A stretch of 64,000 bases of DNA from Salana multivorans. Lineage in GTDB: Bacteria > Actinomycetota > Actinomycetes > Actinomycetales > Beutenbergiaceae. The notes under the pieces are model-generated. The model was not told the origin of the DNA, ran no database searches, and saw nothing but the letters and a program-made list of their open reading frames with translations. The DNA lies in the NCBI RefSeq assembly GCF_003751805.1, contig NZ_RKHQ01000002.1:372001-436000 (forward strand), given 5' to 3'. The position numbers and the translations under genes were made by a program. Below are positions 20,090 to 33,991 of the stretch, in pieces; position 1 is the first letter of the stretch, and each line of letters opens with the position of its first letter.

Positions 20090-20136
20090 GCTGAAGGGGC
20101 TTGTGACACCCCACGACCAGACCCTGGAGTGCCGAC

Positions 20137-20436
20137 GTGGCCGACAAGGACCTCACGCTGATCTCGCCCGGTGGTGACCGCGTTCCCGCGGTCGCCCCGT
20201 TCCACAACGAGGGCAAGACCCCCGCCGCCTGGGTGATGGCCTGGGGCCTCATGCTCGCGGCGGTGCTGATCGCCGTCGGGCTCATCGCGCGGATCGACGG
20301 GGTGTGGATCGCCGGCGTCGTCGTCGGTCTCGTCAGCCTGGTCGCCTCGGGCGCCATGCGCGCGGCGGGCCTCGGCCAGCCGCCGGTGTCGGTGCAGTCG
20401 ACGTCCGTGGCCGTCCAGTCGGCCCCGGCCGAGTGA
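20137..20436 (+). CDS. HGxxPAAW-family small membrane protein
   Basis: This 99-residue protein has a short N-terminus followed by HNEGKTPAAW (residues 23-32), a variant of the HGxxPAAW signature. Two membrane helices follow (about 33-52 and 56-74). The family is conserved in actinobacteria and nearly always sits between the Trp-operon membrane protein and trpC. No function is established. Its GTG start lies 45 nt after a TAGGCT hexamer (20087-20092) that overlaps the preceding stop and may be its -10 box. Confidence 0.8.
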   Translation: MADKDLTLISPGGDRVPAVAPFHNEGKTPAAWVMAWGLMLAAVLIAVGLIARIDGVWIAGVVVGLVSLVASGAMRAAGLGQPPVSVQSTSVAVQSAPAE

Positions 20437-20446
20437 GCGCCCCCCG

Positions 20447-21010
20447 ATGAGCTACGCAGGCCCGCCCCCGATCCCGCCGAGCGGCTCGGGCGACGACCCG
20501 AACGCGCCCTACGGCCCCGGCCCGTCCTACGGCGCACCGCAGGAGCCCTCCGGCCCCTCGCCGTACGAGCAGCCGAGCGGCCCGTACACGCCCGACCCCT
20601 ACGGCACCCCGACCCCGCCGTTGGCGCCGGCTGCCCCGACGTACGGCAGCCCGCAGTACGGATCGACCGACGCCCCCGGCGCCGCGCCCTACGGCAGTCC
20701 CACCGGGGCTCCCGGCGCCAGCCCGTACGGCACGCCGAGCCCGATGTACGGCCCCGTGTCGCCCTACGCCACGACCGGCTCGACGGGGTCGAACGGCCTC
20801 GCCGTCGGCGGCCTCACGCTCGGGATCATCGGCCTGCTCTGCGGCGGGATCTTCGCCATCATCGGCCTCATCCTCTCGATCCAGGCCCGCAAGGCGGTGG
20901 CCGACGGCCGCGCGTCGAACGGTGGGCTGGCGACGTCGGCGCTCGTCATCTCGATCATCGCCGTCGTGGTCTGGGGCCTCATCTGGCTCAGCGCCCTCCT
21001 CACGAACTGA
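20447..21010 (+). CDS. DUF4190-domain membrane protein with Pro/Gly/Tyr-rich N-terminus
   Basis: The first 110 or so of 187 residues are a disordered, repetitive Pro/Gly/Tyr/Ser-rich region (PYG, SYG and TYG triplets). The rest is a DUF4190-type domain with two membrane helices around LAVGGLTLGIIGLLCGGIFAIIG and ALVISIIAVVVWGLIWL. The soluble linker IQARKAVADGRASNGGLA is typical. Function unknown. It is followed 35 bp later by a paralogue (21046-21606), so the pair probably arose by duplication. Confidence 0.8.
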   Translation: MSYAGPPPIPPSGSGDDPNAPYGPGPSYGAPQEPSGPSPYEQPSGPYTPDPYGTPTPPLAPAAPTYGSPQYGSTDAPGAAPYGSPTGAPGASPYGTPSPMYGPVSPYATTGSTGSNGLAVGGLTLGIIGLLCGGIFAIIGLILSIQARKAVADGRASNGGLATSALVISIIAVVVWGLIWLSALLTN

Positions 21011-21045
21011 CCATCTCACCCGGTTCGTCCGGTCCAGGAGTCACC

Positions 21046-21606
21046 ATGTCCCAGCCCAACGGCCCCGAGGACGAGCCGCGCTACGGCGTGCGCCTGCCGC
21101 CCGACCAGGTGCCGCCGCCCGCGGCGCCCACCCCGCCGCCGAACCCCTACGCCGACCCGTACGCCGGTGCGCCGGGTGCCTCCGGTGCTACGGGCGCCCC
21201 GTACGCCCAGCCGCCCGCCGGTGGCCAGGGCGGACCGGTCGGTCCCGGCGCCCCGTACGGCGCGCCGAGCTCCCATGGTCCGTACGGCGGCCCCTACGGC
21301 GCTCAGCCCGGCTACCTCGCCGACGGGTCGAAGGCGCGCAACGCCGTCGGCGTCGTCGCGCTCTCGCTCGGCATCGCGAGCGTCGTCCTGTTCTGCCTCA
21401 GCTGGGTCGCCGCCTGCCTCGGCATCGCCGCGGTCATCACGGGCACGGTGTCCGTGCAGGCGGGCAAGAAGGGCCAGGCGAGCAACTCGCACCTGGGCGT
21501 CTGGGGCATCGTGCTCGGCGCCGTCGGGATCGTGGTGGGGATCATCATGCTCGTCGTCATCATGCAGACGCCCGAGTTCCAGCAGATGATGGACGACCTC
21601 TACTGA
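21046..21606 (+). CDS. DUF4190-domain membrane protein, second copy
   Basis: This 186-residue paralogue of the preceding gene has a disordered Pro/Gly/Tyr-rich segment (about 1-90, APYG/GPYG repeats), then two membrane helices (VGVVALSLGIASVVLFCLSW and LGVWGIVLGAVGIVVGIIML). The linker QAGKKGQASNSHLG corresponds to the paralogue's QARKAVADGRASNGG. Function unknown. It has a weak ribosome-binding site (CCAGGAG) before ATG. Its stop overlaps a possible CTG start of the DUF2752 gene. Confidence 0.8.
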   Translation: MSQPNGPEDEPRYGVRLPPDQVPPPAAPTPPPNPYADPYAGAPGASGATGAPYAQPPAGGQGGPVGPGAPYGAPSSHGPYGGPYGAQPGYLADGSKARNAVGVVALSLGIASVVLFCLSWVAACLGIAAVITGTVSVQAGKKGQASNSHLGVWGIVLGAVGIVVGIIMLVVIMQTPEFQQMMDDLY

Positions 21607-21653
21607 GCACCCCGGGCAGGTCCTGGGCGCTCCCGATCGCCTACACGGGGGTC

Positions 21654-22013
21654 ATGGCGGCGGGAGCCGTCGCGCTGCTCGTGCGCGACCCGCACGTGGC
21701 CGGGAGCTGGGGCGTCTGCCCGAGCCTCCTGCTCGGCTTCGCGTGCCCCGGCTGCGGCGGGCTGCGCGGGGCGTCGGAGCTGCTGCACGGCGACGTCGCG
21801 TCGGCCTGGGCGTACAACCCGCTCGTGGTCGTCGGCGCACCGCTCGTGCTTGCGCTGATCGTCCGCTGGTTCGTCGACGCCGCACGCGGACGCGAGCCGT
21901 GGTCGCCCGGCGCCGTCACCGTCTCGGTGACGGTCGGCCTGCTGCTGGCGTTCGCCGTGCTGCGCAACGTCCCGGCCCTCGCGCCCTATCTCGGCCCCCT
22001 CGCCGTTCCCTGA
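21654..22013 (+). CDS. DUF2752-domain membrane protein
   Basis: The domain shows the family's cysteine pattern, VCPSLLLGFACPGCGGLRGASELLHGD, between membrane helices, followed by WAYNPLVV and two more hydrophobic segments. The family is widespread but uncharacterised; the CPGCG motif suggests a metal or redox role that is unproven. ATG 21654 is the first standard start and gives 119 residues, but it cuts into the first hydrophobic segment. The frame stays open to CTG 21603, which overlaps the upstream stop as CTGA and would restore WALPIAYTGV; that is the alternative start. Confidence 0.75.
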   Translation: MAAGAVALLVRDPHVAGSWGVCPSLLLGFACPGCGGLRGASELLHGDVASAWAYNPLVVVGAPLVLALIVRWFVDAARGREPWSPGAVTVSVTVGLLLAFAVLRNVPALAPYLGPLAVP

Positions 22014-22066
22014 CCGCGGCCGGTTCCACGCGGTGGACCCCGGTCGGGGGCCCCGCGCGGGGGCCG

Positions 22067-22072
22067 TACTCT
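22067..22072 (+). promoter_or_regulatory. Possible -10 element of trpC
   Basis: TACTCT lies 36 nt upstream of the trpC GTG, giving a leader with a strong ribosome-binding site (AGGGAGGGAG at about 22093-22102). No Trp-rich leader peptide or attenuator hairpin is visible in the leader. Confidence 0.35.
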
Positions 22073-22108
22073 TGACCACGACCGGCTGACCAGGGAGGGA
22101 GAGCAGGC

Positions 22109-22921
22109 GTGACCGTGCTCGAGGACATCGTCGCGGGCGTCCGGGAGGACGTCGCGACGCGCCAGGCACGGACCAGCCTGGACCAGCTCAAGGCCCGAGC
22201 CCACGAGGTGCCGGCCGCCAGGGCGTGCCTGCAGCGGCTCAAGGACGACGAGGCCGTCGCCGTCATCGCCGAGGTCAAGCGCGCCAGCCCGTCGAAGGGC
22301 CCGCTCGCGCCCATCCCGGACCCCGGCGCCCTCGCCGCCGAGTACGAGGCCGGGGGAGCAGCCGTCGTCTCCTGCCTCACCGAGGAGCGTCGCTTCCTCG
22401 GCAGCCTGGCCGACCTGGACGCGGTCCGCGGCGCGGTCGACATCCCCGTCCTGCGCAAGGACTTCGTCGTCTCGCCCTACCAGGTGTGGGAGGCGCGCGC
22501 GCACGGCGCCGACGTCGTCCTGCTCATCGTCGCGGCGCTCGAGCAGACCGTGCTGACCTCGCTCGTCGAGCGGGTCCACTCGCTCGGGATGTCCGCGCTC
22601 GTCGAGGCGCACGACGCCGACGAGGCCCGCCGCGCCGTCGACGCCGGCGCGCAGATCGTCGGGATCAACGCCCGCAACCTCCACACGCTCGAGGTCGACC
22701 GGGCCACCTTCGCCGACGTCGTCGGCCTCCTGCCGGACCACGTGTGCAAGATCGCCGAGTCGGGCGTGCGCGGCCCGCGCGACGTGCGCGAGTACGCGGC
22801 GGTCGGCGCCGACGCGGTCCTCGTCGGGGAGTCGCTCGTGCGCTCCGCCGACCCGCGCGCCGCCGTCGCCGAGCTCGTCGCGGCCGGCGCCCACCCGGCG
22901 GTCCGCGCACCCCGCACCTGA
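22109..22921 (+). CDS. trpC: Indole-3-glycerol phosphate synthase TrpC
   Basis: TrpC (270 residues) closes the indole ring of CdRP in tryptophan synthesis. The (beta/alpha)8 barrel shows [16 protein letters not shown] (catalytic Lys and Glu), [52 protein letters not shown] and [12 protein letters not shown]. It is monofunctional, without a TrpF domain; in actinobacteria PriA usually supplies that activity. The GTG has a very strong Shine-Dalgarno sequence. It is followed 44 bp later by trpB. Confidence 0.96.
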   Translation: MTVLEDIVAGVREDVATRQARTSLDQLKARAHEVPAARACLQRLKDDEAVAVIAEVKRASPSKGPLAPIPDPGALAAEYEAGGAAVVSCLTEERRFLGSLADLDAVRGAVDIPVLRKDFVVSPYQVWEARAHGADVVLLIVAALEQTVLTSLVERVHSLGMSALVEAHDADEARRAVDAGAQIVGINARNLHTLEVDRATFADVVGLLPDHVCKIAESGVRGPRDVREYAAVGADAVLVGESLVRSADPRAAVAELVAAGAHPAVRAPRT

Positions 22922-22965
22922 GCGCGCACCCGAACGACGAGCACCCGACGGACGAAGAGGGACCG

Positions 22966-24252
22966 ATGACCAACCCGCCAGCAGACTCCACCGTGCGCTC
23001 GCTCGCGGAGGCCGAGGGCCCCTACTTCGGGGCGTTCGGCGGCCGCTGGGTGCCCGAGGCGCTCGTGGCGGCGCTGGACGAGCTCGCCGACGCCTACGCC
23101 AAGGCGCAGACGGACCCGGAGTACGTGGCGGAGCTCGCCCGGCTCAACCGCGAGTACACCGGTCGGCCGTCGCCGCTCACCGAGGTGCCGCGGTTCGCGG
23201 CGGAGGTCAGCTCGCGCGGCAACGGCGGGCCGGTCCGGGTGTTCCTCAAGCGCGAGGACCTCAACCACACGGGCTCGCACAAGATCAACAACGTCCTCGG
23301 CCAGGCCCTCCTGGTCAAGCGGATGGGCAAGACGCGGGTCATCGCGGAGACCGGGGCCGGCCAGCACGGCGTCGCGACCGCGACCGCGTGCGCGCTGCTC
23401 GGCCTCGACTGCGTCGTCTACATGGGCGAGGAGGACACGCGCCGCCAGGCGCTCAACGTCGCCCGGATGAAGCTGCTCGGCGCCGAGGTCGTCCCCGTGA
23501 CGATCGGCGCGCGCACGCTCAAGGACGCGATCAACGAGGCGCTGCGCGACTGGGTCGCGAACGTCGACACGACCCACTACCTGCTGGGGACCGTCACGGG
23601 ACCGCACCCGTTCCCGACCATGGTCAAGGAGTTCCACCGCGTCATCGGCGACGAGGCGCGCGCGCAGCTGCACGAGCGCACCGGCCGGCTGCCCGACCTC
23701 GTCGCGGCCTGCGTCGGCGGGGGGTCCAACGCCATGGGGATCTTCAACGCCTTCCTCGACGACCCCGGCGTCGCCCTGCTCGGGCTCGAGGCCGGCGGTG
23801 ACGGTGTCGAGACGGGCCGGCACGCGGCGCGGTTCTCCGGTGGCGGACCGGGCGTCCTGCACGGCGCCCGCAGCTACCTGCTCCAGGACGACGACGGTCA
23901 GACCCGCCCGACGCACTCGATCTCGGCCGGGCTGGACTACCCGAGCGTCGGCCCCGAGCACGCGTGGCTGCACGACACCGGCCGCGCGAGCTACGAGCCC
24001 GTGACGGACACCGAGGCGATGGACGCGTTCCGCGTGCTGTGCCGCACGGAGGGGATCATCCCGGCGCTGGAGTCGGCGCACGCGCTCGCCGGCGCGCTGC
24101 GCCACGGCGGGCGTATCGAGCGGTCGGACGGACAGGTCCCGATCGTCGTCGTCAACCTCTCGGGACGCGGGGACAAGGACGTGGCGACGGCGGGGCGCTG
24201 GTTCGACCTGCTGACGCAGGACGAGGCGAGCAGCCAGGAGGGACGCGCATGA
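22966..24252 (+). CDS. trpB: Tryptophan synthase beta subunit TrpB
   Basis: TrpB (428 residues) condenses indole with serine using PLP. The PLP lysine is Lys106 in [10 protein letters not shown]. The active-site Glu lies in [13 protein letters not shown], and the phosphate-binding loop is [26 protein letters not shown] and the C-terminal [11 protein letters not shown] are also diagnostic. Its ATG follows GAAGAGGGACCG, which contains an AGAGG ribosome-binding site. The stop overlaps trpA (ATGA), as required for equimolar alpha-beta complex. Confidence 0.97.
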   Translation: MTNPPADSTVRSLAEAEGPYFGAFGGRWVPEALVAALDELADAYAKAQTDPEYVAELARLNREYTGRPSPLTEVPRFAAEVSSRGNGGPVRVFLKREDLNHTGSHKINNVLGQALLVKRMGKTRVIAETGAGQHGVATATACALLGLDCVVYMGEEDTRRQALNVARMKLLGAEVVPVTIGARTLKDAINEALRDWVANVDTTHYLLGTVTGPHPFPTMVKEFHRVIGDEARAQLHERTGRLPDLVAACVGGGSNAMGIFNAFLDDPGVALLGLEAGGDGVETGRHAARFSGGGPGVLHGARSYLLQDDDGQTRPTHSISAGLDYPSVGPEHAWLHDTGRASYEPVTDTEAMDAFRVLCRTEGIIPALESAHALAGALRHGGRIERSDGQVPIVVVNLSGRGDKDVATAGRWFDLLTQDEASSQEGRA

Positions 24253-25058
24253 GCACCAGGACCGCACCTGCCATCGACGCGGCGCGCGCCGACGGCCGCG
24301 CCGCGCTCGTGGCGTACCTGCCGCTCGGCTTCCCCGACGTCGACACCTCCGTCGCCGCGGCGCGCGCCGTCGTCGAGGCCGGCGTCGACATCGTCGAGCT
24401 CGGCCTGCCGTACACGGACCCGGTGCTCGACGGACCCGTCATCCAGCACGCGGCGCAGACCGCGCTGGCGGGCGGGCTGCGCGTCGCCGACCTGTTCGGC
24501 GCCGTCGAGCGGATCGCCGCCACCGGGGCCCCGACGCTGGTCATGACGTACTTCAACCCCGTGATGCACTACGGCGTCGCGCGGTTCGCCCGCGACCTCG
24601 ACGCCGCCGGGGGAGCCGGCCTCATCACGGCCGACCTCATCCCCGACGAGGGCGGGGAGTGGATCGAGGCCGCCGACGCCCACGACCTCGACAAGGTGTT
24701 CCTCGTCGCGCCGAGCTCGACGTCGGAGCGCCTCGCGCTCACCGCGGCCGCGGCGCGCGGGTTCGTCTACGCCGCCTCGACGATGGGCGTCACCGGGACT
24801 CGCGCGAGCGTGGGAGCCGGCGCGGCGTCGCTCGTCGCCCGGACCCGCGCGGCCGGCGCGGAGCGCGTCTGCGTCGGCATCGGCGTCTCGACGCCGGCCC
24901 ACGCGGCCGAGGTCGCCTCGTACGCCGACGGCGTCATCGTCGGCTCGGCGCTCGTGAAGGCGCTCGGCGACGGGGGGGTGGACGGCGTCGCACGGCTCGC
25001 GGCCGAGCTCGCCGACGGCGTCAGGCAGGCCGAGGCCGGCGAGGAGGTCGGAGCATGA
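24249..25058 (+). CDS. trpA: Tryptophan synthase alpha subunit TrpA
   Basis: TrpA (269 residues) cleaves indole-3-glycerol phosphate to indole and channels it to TrpB. The catalytic pair is Glu50 and Asp61 in [15 protein letters not shown]. Other landmarks are [35 protein letters not shown] and [11 protein letters not shown] with VIVGSALVK. Both ends overlap neighbours by 4 bp: ATGA with trpB and ATGA with lgt. Confidence 0.96.
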   Translation: MSTRTAPAIDAARADGRAALVAYLPLGFPDVDTSVAAARAVVEAGVDIVELGLPYTDPVLDGPVIQHAAQTALAGGLRVADLFGAVERIAATGAPTLVMTYFNPVMHYGVARFARDLDAAGGAGLITADLIPDEGGEWIEAADAHDLDKVFLVAPSSTSERLALTAAAARGFVYAASTMGVTGTRASVGAGAASLVARTRAAGAERVCVGIGVSTPAHAAEVASYADGVIVGSALVKALGDGGVDGVARLAAELADGVRQAEAGEEVGA

Positions 25059-26053
25059 ACCTCGCCGACGGTGTCGTCCTGCTCGCCGAGGGGATCCCCA
25101 GCCCGTCCCAGGGCACCTGGTTCCTCGGTCCCATCCCGATCCGCGCGTACGCGCTGTGCATCCTGCTCGGCGGCGTCGTCGCCTACAAGATCCTGCAGCG
25201 GCGCTACGTCGCCCGCGGCGGTCCGGCGGCGGCCATCCCGGACGTCGTCATCTGGGCTGTGGTGTTCGGCATCGTCGGGGCCCGGCTCTACCACGTCATC
25301 ACGTCGCCGGCCGCGTACTTCGGCCCGAACGGCGTCTGGTGGAAGGCGTTCTACATCTGGGAGGGCGGCCTCGGCATCTGGGGCGCCATCGCGCTCGGGG
25401 CCGTCGGCGCCTGGATCGGCCTGCGCCGCGCCGGGCTGCGGCTCGCGCCGTTCGCCGACGCGCTCGCGCCCGGCCTGCTCGTCGCGCAGGCGATCGGCCG
25501 CCTCGGCAACTACTTCAACCAGGAGCTCTTCGGCGGCCCGACGACGCTGCCCTGGGGCCTGCGCGTCGACGACGTGCACCTCGTCGCCAACGGCATCGAG
25601 CCCGGCACGCTCGTCCACCCGACGTTCCTGTACGAGCTGCTGTGGAACCTCGCGATGGCCGGCCTCCTCGTCTGGGCCGACCGCCGGTTCCGGCTCGGTC
25701 ACGGCCGCGCGTTCTGGCTCTACGTCATGCTCTACACGGCCGGCCGCGGCTGGGTCGAGATGCTCCGCGTCGACGATGCCCAGCACATCGCCGGGCTGCG
25801 CCTCAACGTGTGGACCGCGATCATCGTGTTCGTCGCGGCGCTGGTCATCTTCGTCGTCATCGGTCGGCGTCACCCCGGTCGCGACACCGACGTCTGGCTG
25901 CCCGGCCGCGCGCCCGCGCCCGAGGAGGGTGACGACGGTGCCGAGGGCGCCGTCACGACGGGCTCCGATGGCATCGTCTCGACGGGTGCCGACGACGGTT
26001 CGGACGAGGGCGACGCGGCGGAGCCCGCCGAGTCCGACCCTCCCGCGCGCTGA
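25055..26053 (+). CDS. lgt: Prolipoprotein diacylglyceryl transferase Lgt
   Basis: Lgt (332 residues) attaches diacylglycerol to the lipobox Cys of preproteins in the membrane. The signature GRLGNYFNQELFGGPT with its essential Arg/Asn is present, along with IPIRAYALCILLGG, VGARLYHVIT and WEGGLGIWGA. Seven hydrophobic segments span the first 270 residues. The last 55 residues are an acidic cytoplasmic tail, variable in actinobacteria. WEGGLG replaces the WHGGL-type motif of proteobacteria, usual for this phylum. It would process the FKBP and EfeO lipoproteins encoded here. Confidence 0.95.
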   Translation: MNLADGVVLLAEGIPSPSQGTWFLGPIPIRAYALCILLGGVVAYKILQRRYVARGGPAAAIPDVVIWAVVFGIVGARLYHVITSPAAYFGPNGVWWKAFYIWEGGLGIWGAIALGAVGAWIGLRRAGLRLAPFADALAPGLLVAQAIGRLGNYFNQELFGGPTTLPWGLRVDDVHLVANGIEPGTLVHPTFLYELLWNLAMAGLLVWADRRFRLGHGRAFWLYVMLYTAGRGWVEMLRVDDAQHIAGLRLNVWTAIIVFVAALVIFVVIGRRHPGRDTDVWLPGRAPAPEEGDDGAEGAVTTGSDGIVSTGADDGSDEGDAAEPAESDPPAR

Positions 26054-26141
26054 GGTCGGCCCTCCCGCACCTCGACCTCGACTCGACCTCGATCAGGTTC
26101 GACGACCTCGTCGCACCTAACGACGGATCCCGACGCCCCGC

Positions 26142-26168
26142 GTAACACGCGCGAAATGCACGCGAAAC
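26142..26168 (+). promoter_or_regulatory. GlnR-like operator upstream of gltB
   Basis: GTAAC-n6-GAAAT-n6-GAAAC, with 11-bp steps, at 26142-26146, 26153-26157 and 26164-26168. This matches three of the four half-sites of the actinobacterial GlnR pattern gTnAC-n6-GaAAC-n6-GtnAC-n6-GAAAC; the fourth position (26175-26179) does not fit. A TATATT hexamer at 26220-26225 follows and may be the -10 box. Nitrogen control of gltBD is expected physiologically. Confidence 0.5.
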
Positions 26169-26304
26169 CAGCGTTTCGGCGCGATGTCCGCGCGACATCC
26201 AGCCGTTATCTGCGCTGTGTATATTCGCGTCCCCGGGCCGACGGCGTCCCTCAACTGTTGGTCGATTGCCCCGCTCGTCGGCGGGGAGTGAGGACGGGTG
26301 CCGT

Positions 26305-30877
<4,573 letters not shown>

Positions 30878-30885
<8 letters not shown>

Positions 30886-32338
30886 TCACCGCGGATTCCT
30901 CACCCAGCGCGAGCGCGAGCTCCCGCCCTACCGTCCCGTCTCCGTCCGGCTGCGCGACTGGCGCGAGGTCCAGGCGGAGCGCTCGGGCGACAGCCCGTAC
31001 CTCACCCGCCAGGCCGGGCGCTGCATGGACTGCGGCATCCCGTTCTGCCACGCCGGCTGCCCGCTCGGGAACCTCATCCCCGAGTGGAACGACCTCGTGT
31101 GGCGGGGGGAGTGGCGCGAGGCGAGCGAGCGGCTGCACGCGACGAACAACTTCCCGGAGTTCACCGGCCGGATCTGCCCGGCGCCGTGCGAGGACAGCTG
31201 CGTCCTCGGCATCAACCAGCCGCCGGTGACGATCAAGAACATCGAGGTGTCGATCATCGACGAGGCCTGGGAGCGCGGGTTCGTCGAGCCCGTCGTGCCC
31301 GGGCGGCTGACCGGCAGCACGGTCGCCGTCGTCGGCTCCGGCCCGGCCGGGCTGGCCGCGGCGCAGCAGCTCACGCGGGCCGGCCACACCGTCGTCGTGT
31401 TCGAGAAGGATGACGCCATCGGCGGCCTGCTGCGCTACGGCGTGCCGGACTTCAAGCTCGAGAAGGAGCACATCGACCGGCGCGTCGCGCAGATGGAGGC
31501 CGAGGGCACGCGGTTCCGGACCGGCGTCCACGTGGGCGTCGACCCCACGTGGGGTCAGCTCCGCGCGCGGTTCGACGCCGTCGTCGTCGCCATCGGCGCG
31601 TCGCTGCCGCGCGGGCTGCGGGTGAGCGGCGACGGCCTGCCGGGGGTCGTCAACGCGATGACCTACCTCACGCAGGCGAACGCGGCGGTCGCGGGCCGCG
31701 AGGTGCCGGACCAGATCGACGCGAACGGCCTCGACGTCGTCATCATCGGCGGCGGCGACACCGGGTCCGACTGCCTCGGGACGGCGCTGCGCCAGGGCGC
31801 GACGTCGGTCACGACGCTCGCGATCGGCTACGAGCCGCCGGCCGAGCGCCCGGCCGACCAGCCGTGGCCGACCACGCCGCGCGTGCTCGAGGTCTCCAGC
31901 TCCCACCAGGAGGGCGGCGTGCGGGAGTTCCTCGCCTCCACGGTGGAGCTGCTCGGGCAGGAGCGGGTCGAGGCGGTGCGGTTCGCCGAGACCGAGTACC
32001 TGCCCGACGGGCGACGGGTGCCGAAGCCGGGGACGGAGCGGGACATCCCGTGCGACCTGCTCCTCATCGCGATGGGCTTCTCGGGTCCGGACGCGCGCGA
32101 CGCGACCGACCAGCTCGGGATCGAGATCGCCCCGCGCGGGGAGATCGCGCGCGGCGAGGACTTCCAGACCGCGCTGCCCGGCGTGTTCGTCGCGGGGGAC
32201 GCCGGCCGCGGGCAGTCGCTCATCGTGTGGGCGATCGCCGAGGGTCGCTCCGTGGCCGCCGAGGTCGACCGGTACCTCACGGGGTCGAGCTCGCTGCCGG
32301 CTCCCGTGCGTCCCGGCGACGTCGGCTTCCGGGTCTAG
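30878..32338 (+). CDS. gltD: Glutamate synthase small subunit GltD
   Basis: GltD (486 residues) passes electrons from NADPH to GltB. Two N-terminal 4Fe-4S clusters are formed by Cys49-x2-Cys52-x4-Cys57-x3-Cys61 and the later CPAPCEDSC set. FAD binding is through [15 protein letters not shown] and NADPH binding through [15 protein letters not shown], and the C-terminus carries [19 protein letters not shown]. The ATG lies within the end of gltB (8-bp overlap), so the subunits are coupled. Confidence 0.96.
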
Positions 32339-32386
32339 CCCGTCCGTCCAGCCGCGTCCCACTAGCCGGCTCGCGGGTGTCATCAT

Positions 32387-32415
32387 GCGGGACCTCCGGT
32401 GTCGGTGAGGTCCGC
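32387..32415 (+). terminator. Hairpin after gltD
   Basis: GCGGGACCTC at 32387-32396 pairs with GAGGTCCGC at 32407-32415 with one bulged G and a 10-nt loop. There is no T-tract. It lies between gltD and the pyk promoter and would separate the two transcripts. Confidence 0.4.
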
Positions 32416-32424
32416 CTCGTCCCC

Positions 32425-32430
32425 TAGGCT
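32425..32430 (+). promoter_or_regulatory. -10 element of a probable leaderless pyk promoter
   Basis: TAGGCT ends 7 nt before the pyk ATG, with no ribosome-binding site between. Confidence 0.5.
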
Positions 32431-32437
32431 GGGAGCC

Positions 32438-33874
32438 ATGCGTAGAGCAAAGATCGTCTGCACCCTTGGGCCGGCAACGGCCTCCGCCGAGAAGATCCAG
32501 GAGCTGGTCGACGCCGGCATGGACGTCGCGCGGATCAACCGGTCCCACGGCGCCCCCGAGGAGCACGCCGCGGTCATCGCGAACGTGCGGGCCGCCGCCG
32601 AGCGCTCCGGCCGCGCCGTCGCCGTCCTCGTCGACCTCCAGGGCCCCAAGATCCGCCTCGAGCGGTTCGTCGAGGGCAAGCACCACCTCGCGGTGGGTGA
32701 CGTCTTCACCATCACGACGCGGGACGTCGAGGGCACCAAGGAGCTCGTCGGCACCACGTTCAAGGGTCTGCCGGGCGACTGCAAGCCGGGCGACATCCTC
32801 CTGATCGACGACGGCAAGGTGCGCGTGCGCGTCACCGACGTGACGGACACCGACGTGACCACCGTCGTCGAGGTCGCCGGCTTCGTCTCGAACAACAAGG
32901 GCATCAACCTGCCGGGCGTCGCCGTGTCCGTCCCCGCGATGAGCGAGAAGGACATCGAGGACCTGCGCTGGGCGCTCGGCCTCAAGGCCGACTTCATCGC
33001 GCTGTCGTTCGTCCGCAGCGCGAAGGACTACGACGACGTCGCGGCGATCATGGCCGAGGAGGGCTACAAGGCCCCGGTCATCGCCAAGATCGAGAAGCCG
33101 CAGGCCGTCGACAACCTCGCCGAGATCGTCGACGCGTTCGACGGCATCATGGTCGCCCGCGGCGACCTCGGCGTCGAGCTGCCCCTCGAGCGCGTGCCGC
33201 TCGTGCAGAAGGAGGCCGTCGCGCTCGCGCGGCGCAACGCCAAGCCGGTCATCGTCGCCACCCAGGTGCTCGAGTCGATGATCTCCTCCCCGACGCCGAC
33301 CCGCGCCGAGACGTCCGACTGCGCCAACGCCGTCCTCGACGGCGCGGACGCGGTCATGCTCTCGGGCGAGACCTCGGTCGGCGAGTACCCGATCATCTGC
33401 GTCCAGACGATGGCCCGGATCATCGAGGCCACCGAGGAGCACGGCCTCGAGCGGATCGCCGCGTTCGCCGGTGTCCCGCACACGCGGGGCGGCGTCATCA
33501 CGCAGGCCGCGAACGAGATCGGCAAGACGCTCGACGCGAAGTACCTCGTCACGTTCACGCAGTCCGGCGACTCGGCGCGCCGCATGTCGCGCCTGCGCTC
33601 CCCGATCCCGCTGCTCGCGTTCACGCCGGACCCGCGCGTGCGCCGTCAGCTCGCCCTGTCCTGGGGCGTGCGGACGATCGTGACCCCCGGTGTCGCCAAC
33701 ACGGACGAGATGGTCGCGGAGGTGGACAAGGAGCTGCAGAGCACGGGCTACGCGTCCGCCGGTGACCGCGTCGTCGTCGTCGCCGGCGCCCCCGTCGGGC
33801 GTCCGGGCACCACCAACTTCATCCAGGTGCACACGATCGGGGACGAGTCCGACTACGCGCCGGCATCGGACTGA
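32438..33874 (+). CDS. pyk: Pyruvate kinase
   Basis: Pyruvate kinase (478 residues) makes pyruvate and ATP from PEP and ADP. Landmarks are MRRAKIVCTLGPAT at the N-terminus, RINRSHG (for the usual MNFSHG), VLVDLQGPKIR, the catalytic Lys in VIAKIEKPQAVDNL, and MVARGDLGVELP with the metal ligands. ATQVLESMISSPTPTRAE is the family signature. The C-terminal allosteric domain is present. ATG 32438 is chosen by conservation and promoter spacing over a GTG at 32399. Confidence 0.97.
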   Translation: MRRAKIVCTLGPATASAEKIQELVDAGMDVARINRSHGAPEEHAAVIANVRAAAERSGRAVAVLVDLQGPKIRLERFVEGKHHLAVGDVFTITTRDVEGTKELVGTTFKGLPGDCKPGDILLIDDGKVRVRVTDVTDTDVTTVVEVAGFVSNNKGINLPGVAVSVPAMSEKDIEDLRWALGLKADFIALSFVRSAKDYDDVAAIMAEEGYKAPVIAKIEKPQAVDNLAEIVDAFDGIMVARGDLGVELPLERVPLVQKEAVALARRNAKPVIVATQVLESMISSPTPTRAETSDCANAVLDGADAVMLSGETSVGEYPIICVQTMARIIEATEEHGLERIAAFAGVPHTRGGVITQAANEIGKTLDAKYLVTFTQSGDSARRMSRLRSPIPLLAFTPDPRVRRQLALSWGVRTIVTPGVANTDEMVAEVDKELQSTGYASAGDRVVVVAGAPVGRPGTTNFIQVHTIGDESDYAPASD

Positions 33875-33894
33875 CCGATCGCCGGGTCGTTCCT

Positions 33895-33937
33895 GCGAGG
33901 ACGTGACCGCCGCGACACGCGGTGGTCACGTCCTCGC
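33895..33937 (+). terminator. pyk terminator hairpin
   Basis: A perfect 14-bp stem (GCGAGGACGTGACC at 33895-33908 with 33924-33937) is extended inward by a near-perfect 6-bp stem with an ACA loop. It starts 20 nt after the pyk stop. No T-tract follows. Confidence 0.75.
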
Positions 33938-33991
33938 CGTGTCTGCGTCGGTGGTCCCGTCGGCGGTCGGCGGGGCCGCGCGGCGGTCGCC

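Noticed and set aside
22073-22108. Trp attenuator or leader peptide before trpC
   Set aside because: No Trp codons in a short frame and no alternative hairpins in the leader.
26266-26304. TTG 26266 as gltB start
   Set aside because: Lacks a ribosome-binding site; ATG 26305 has a purine-rich one and keeps a short propeptide before Cys34.
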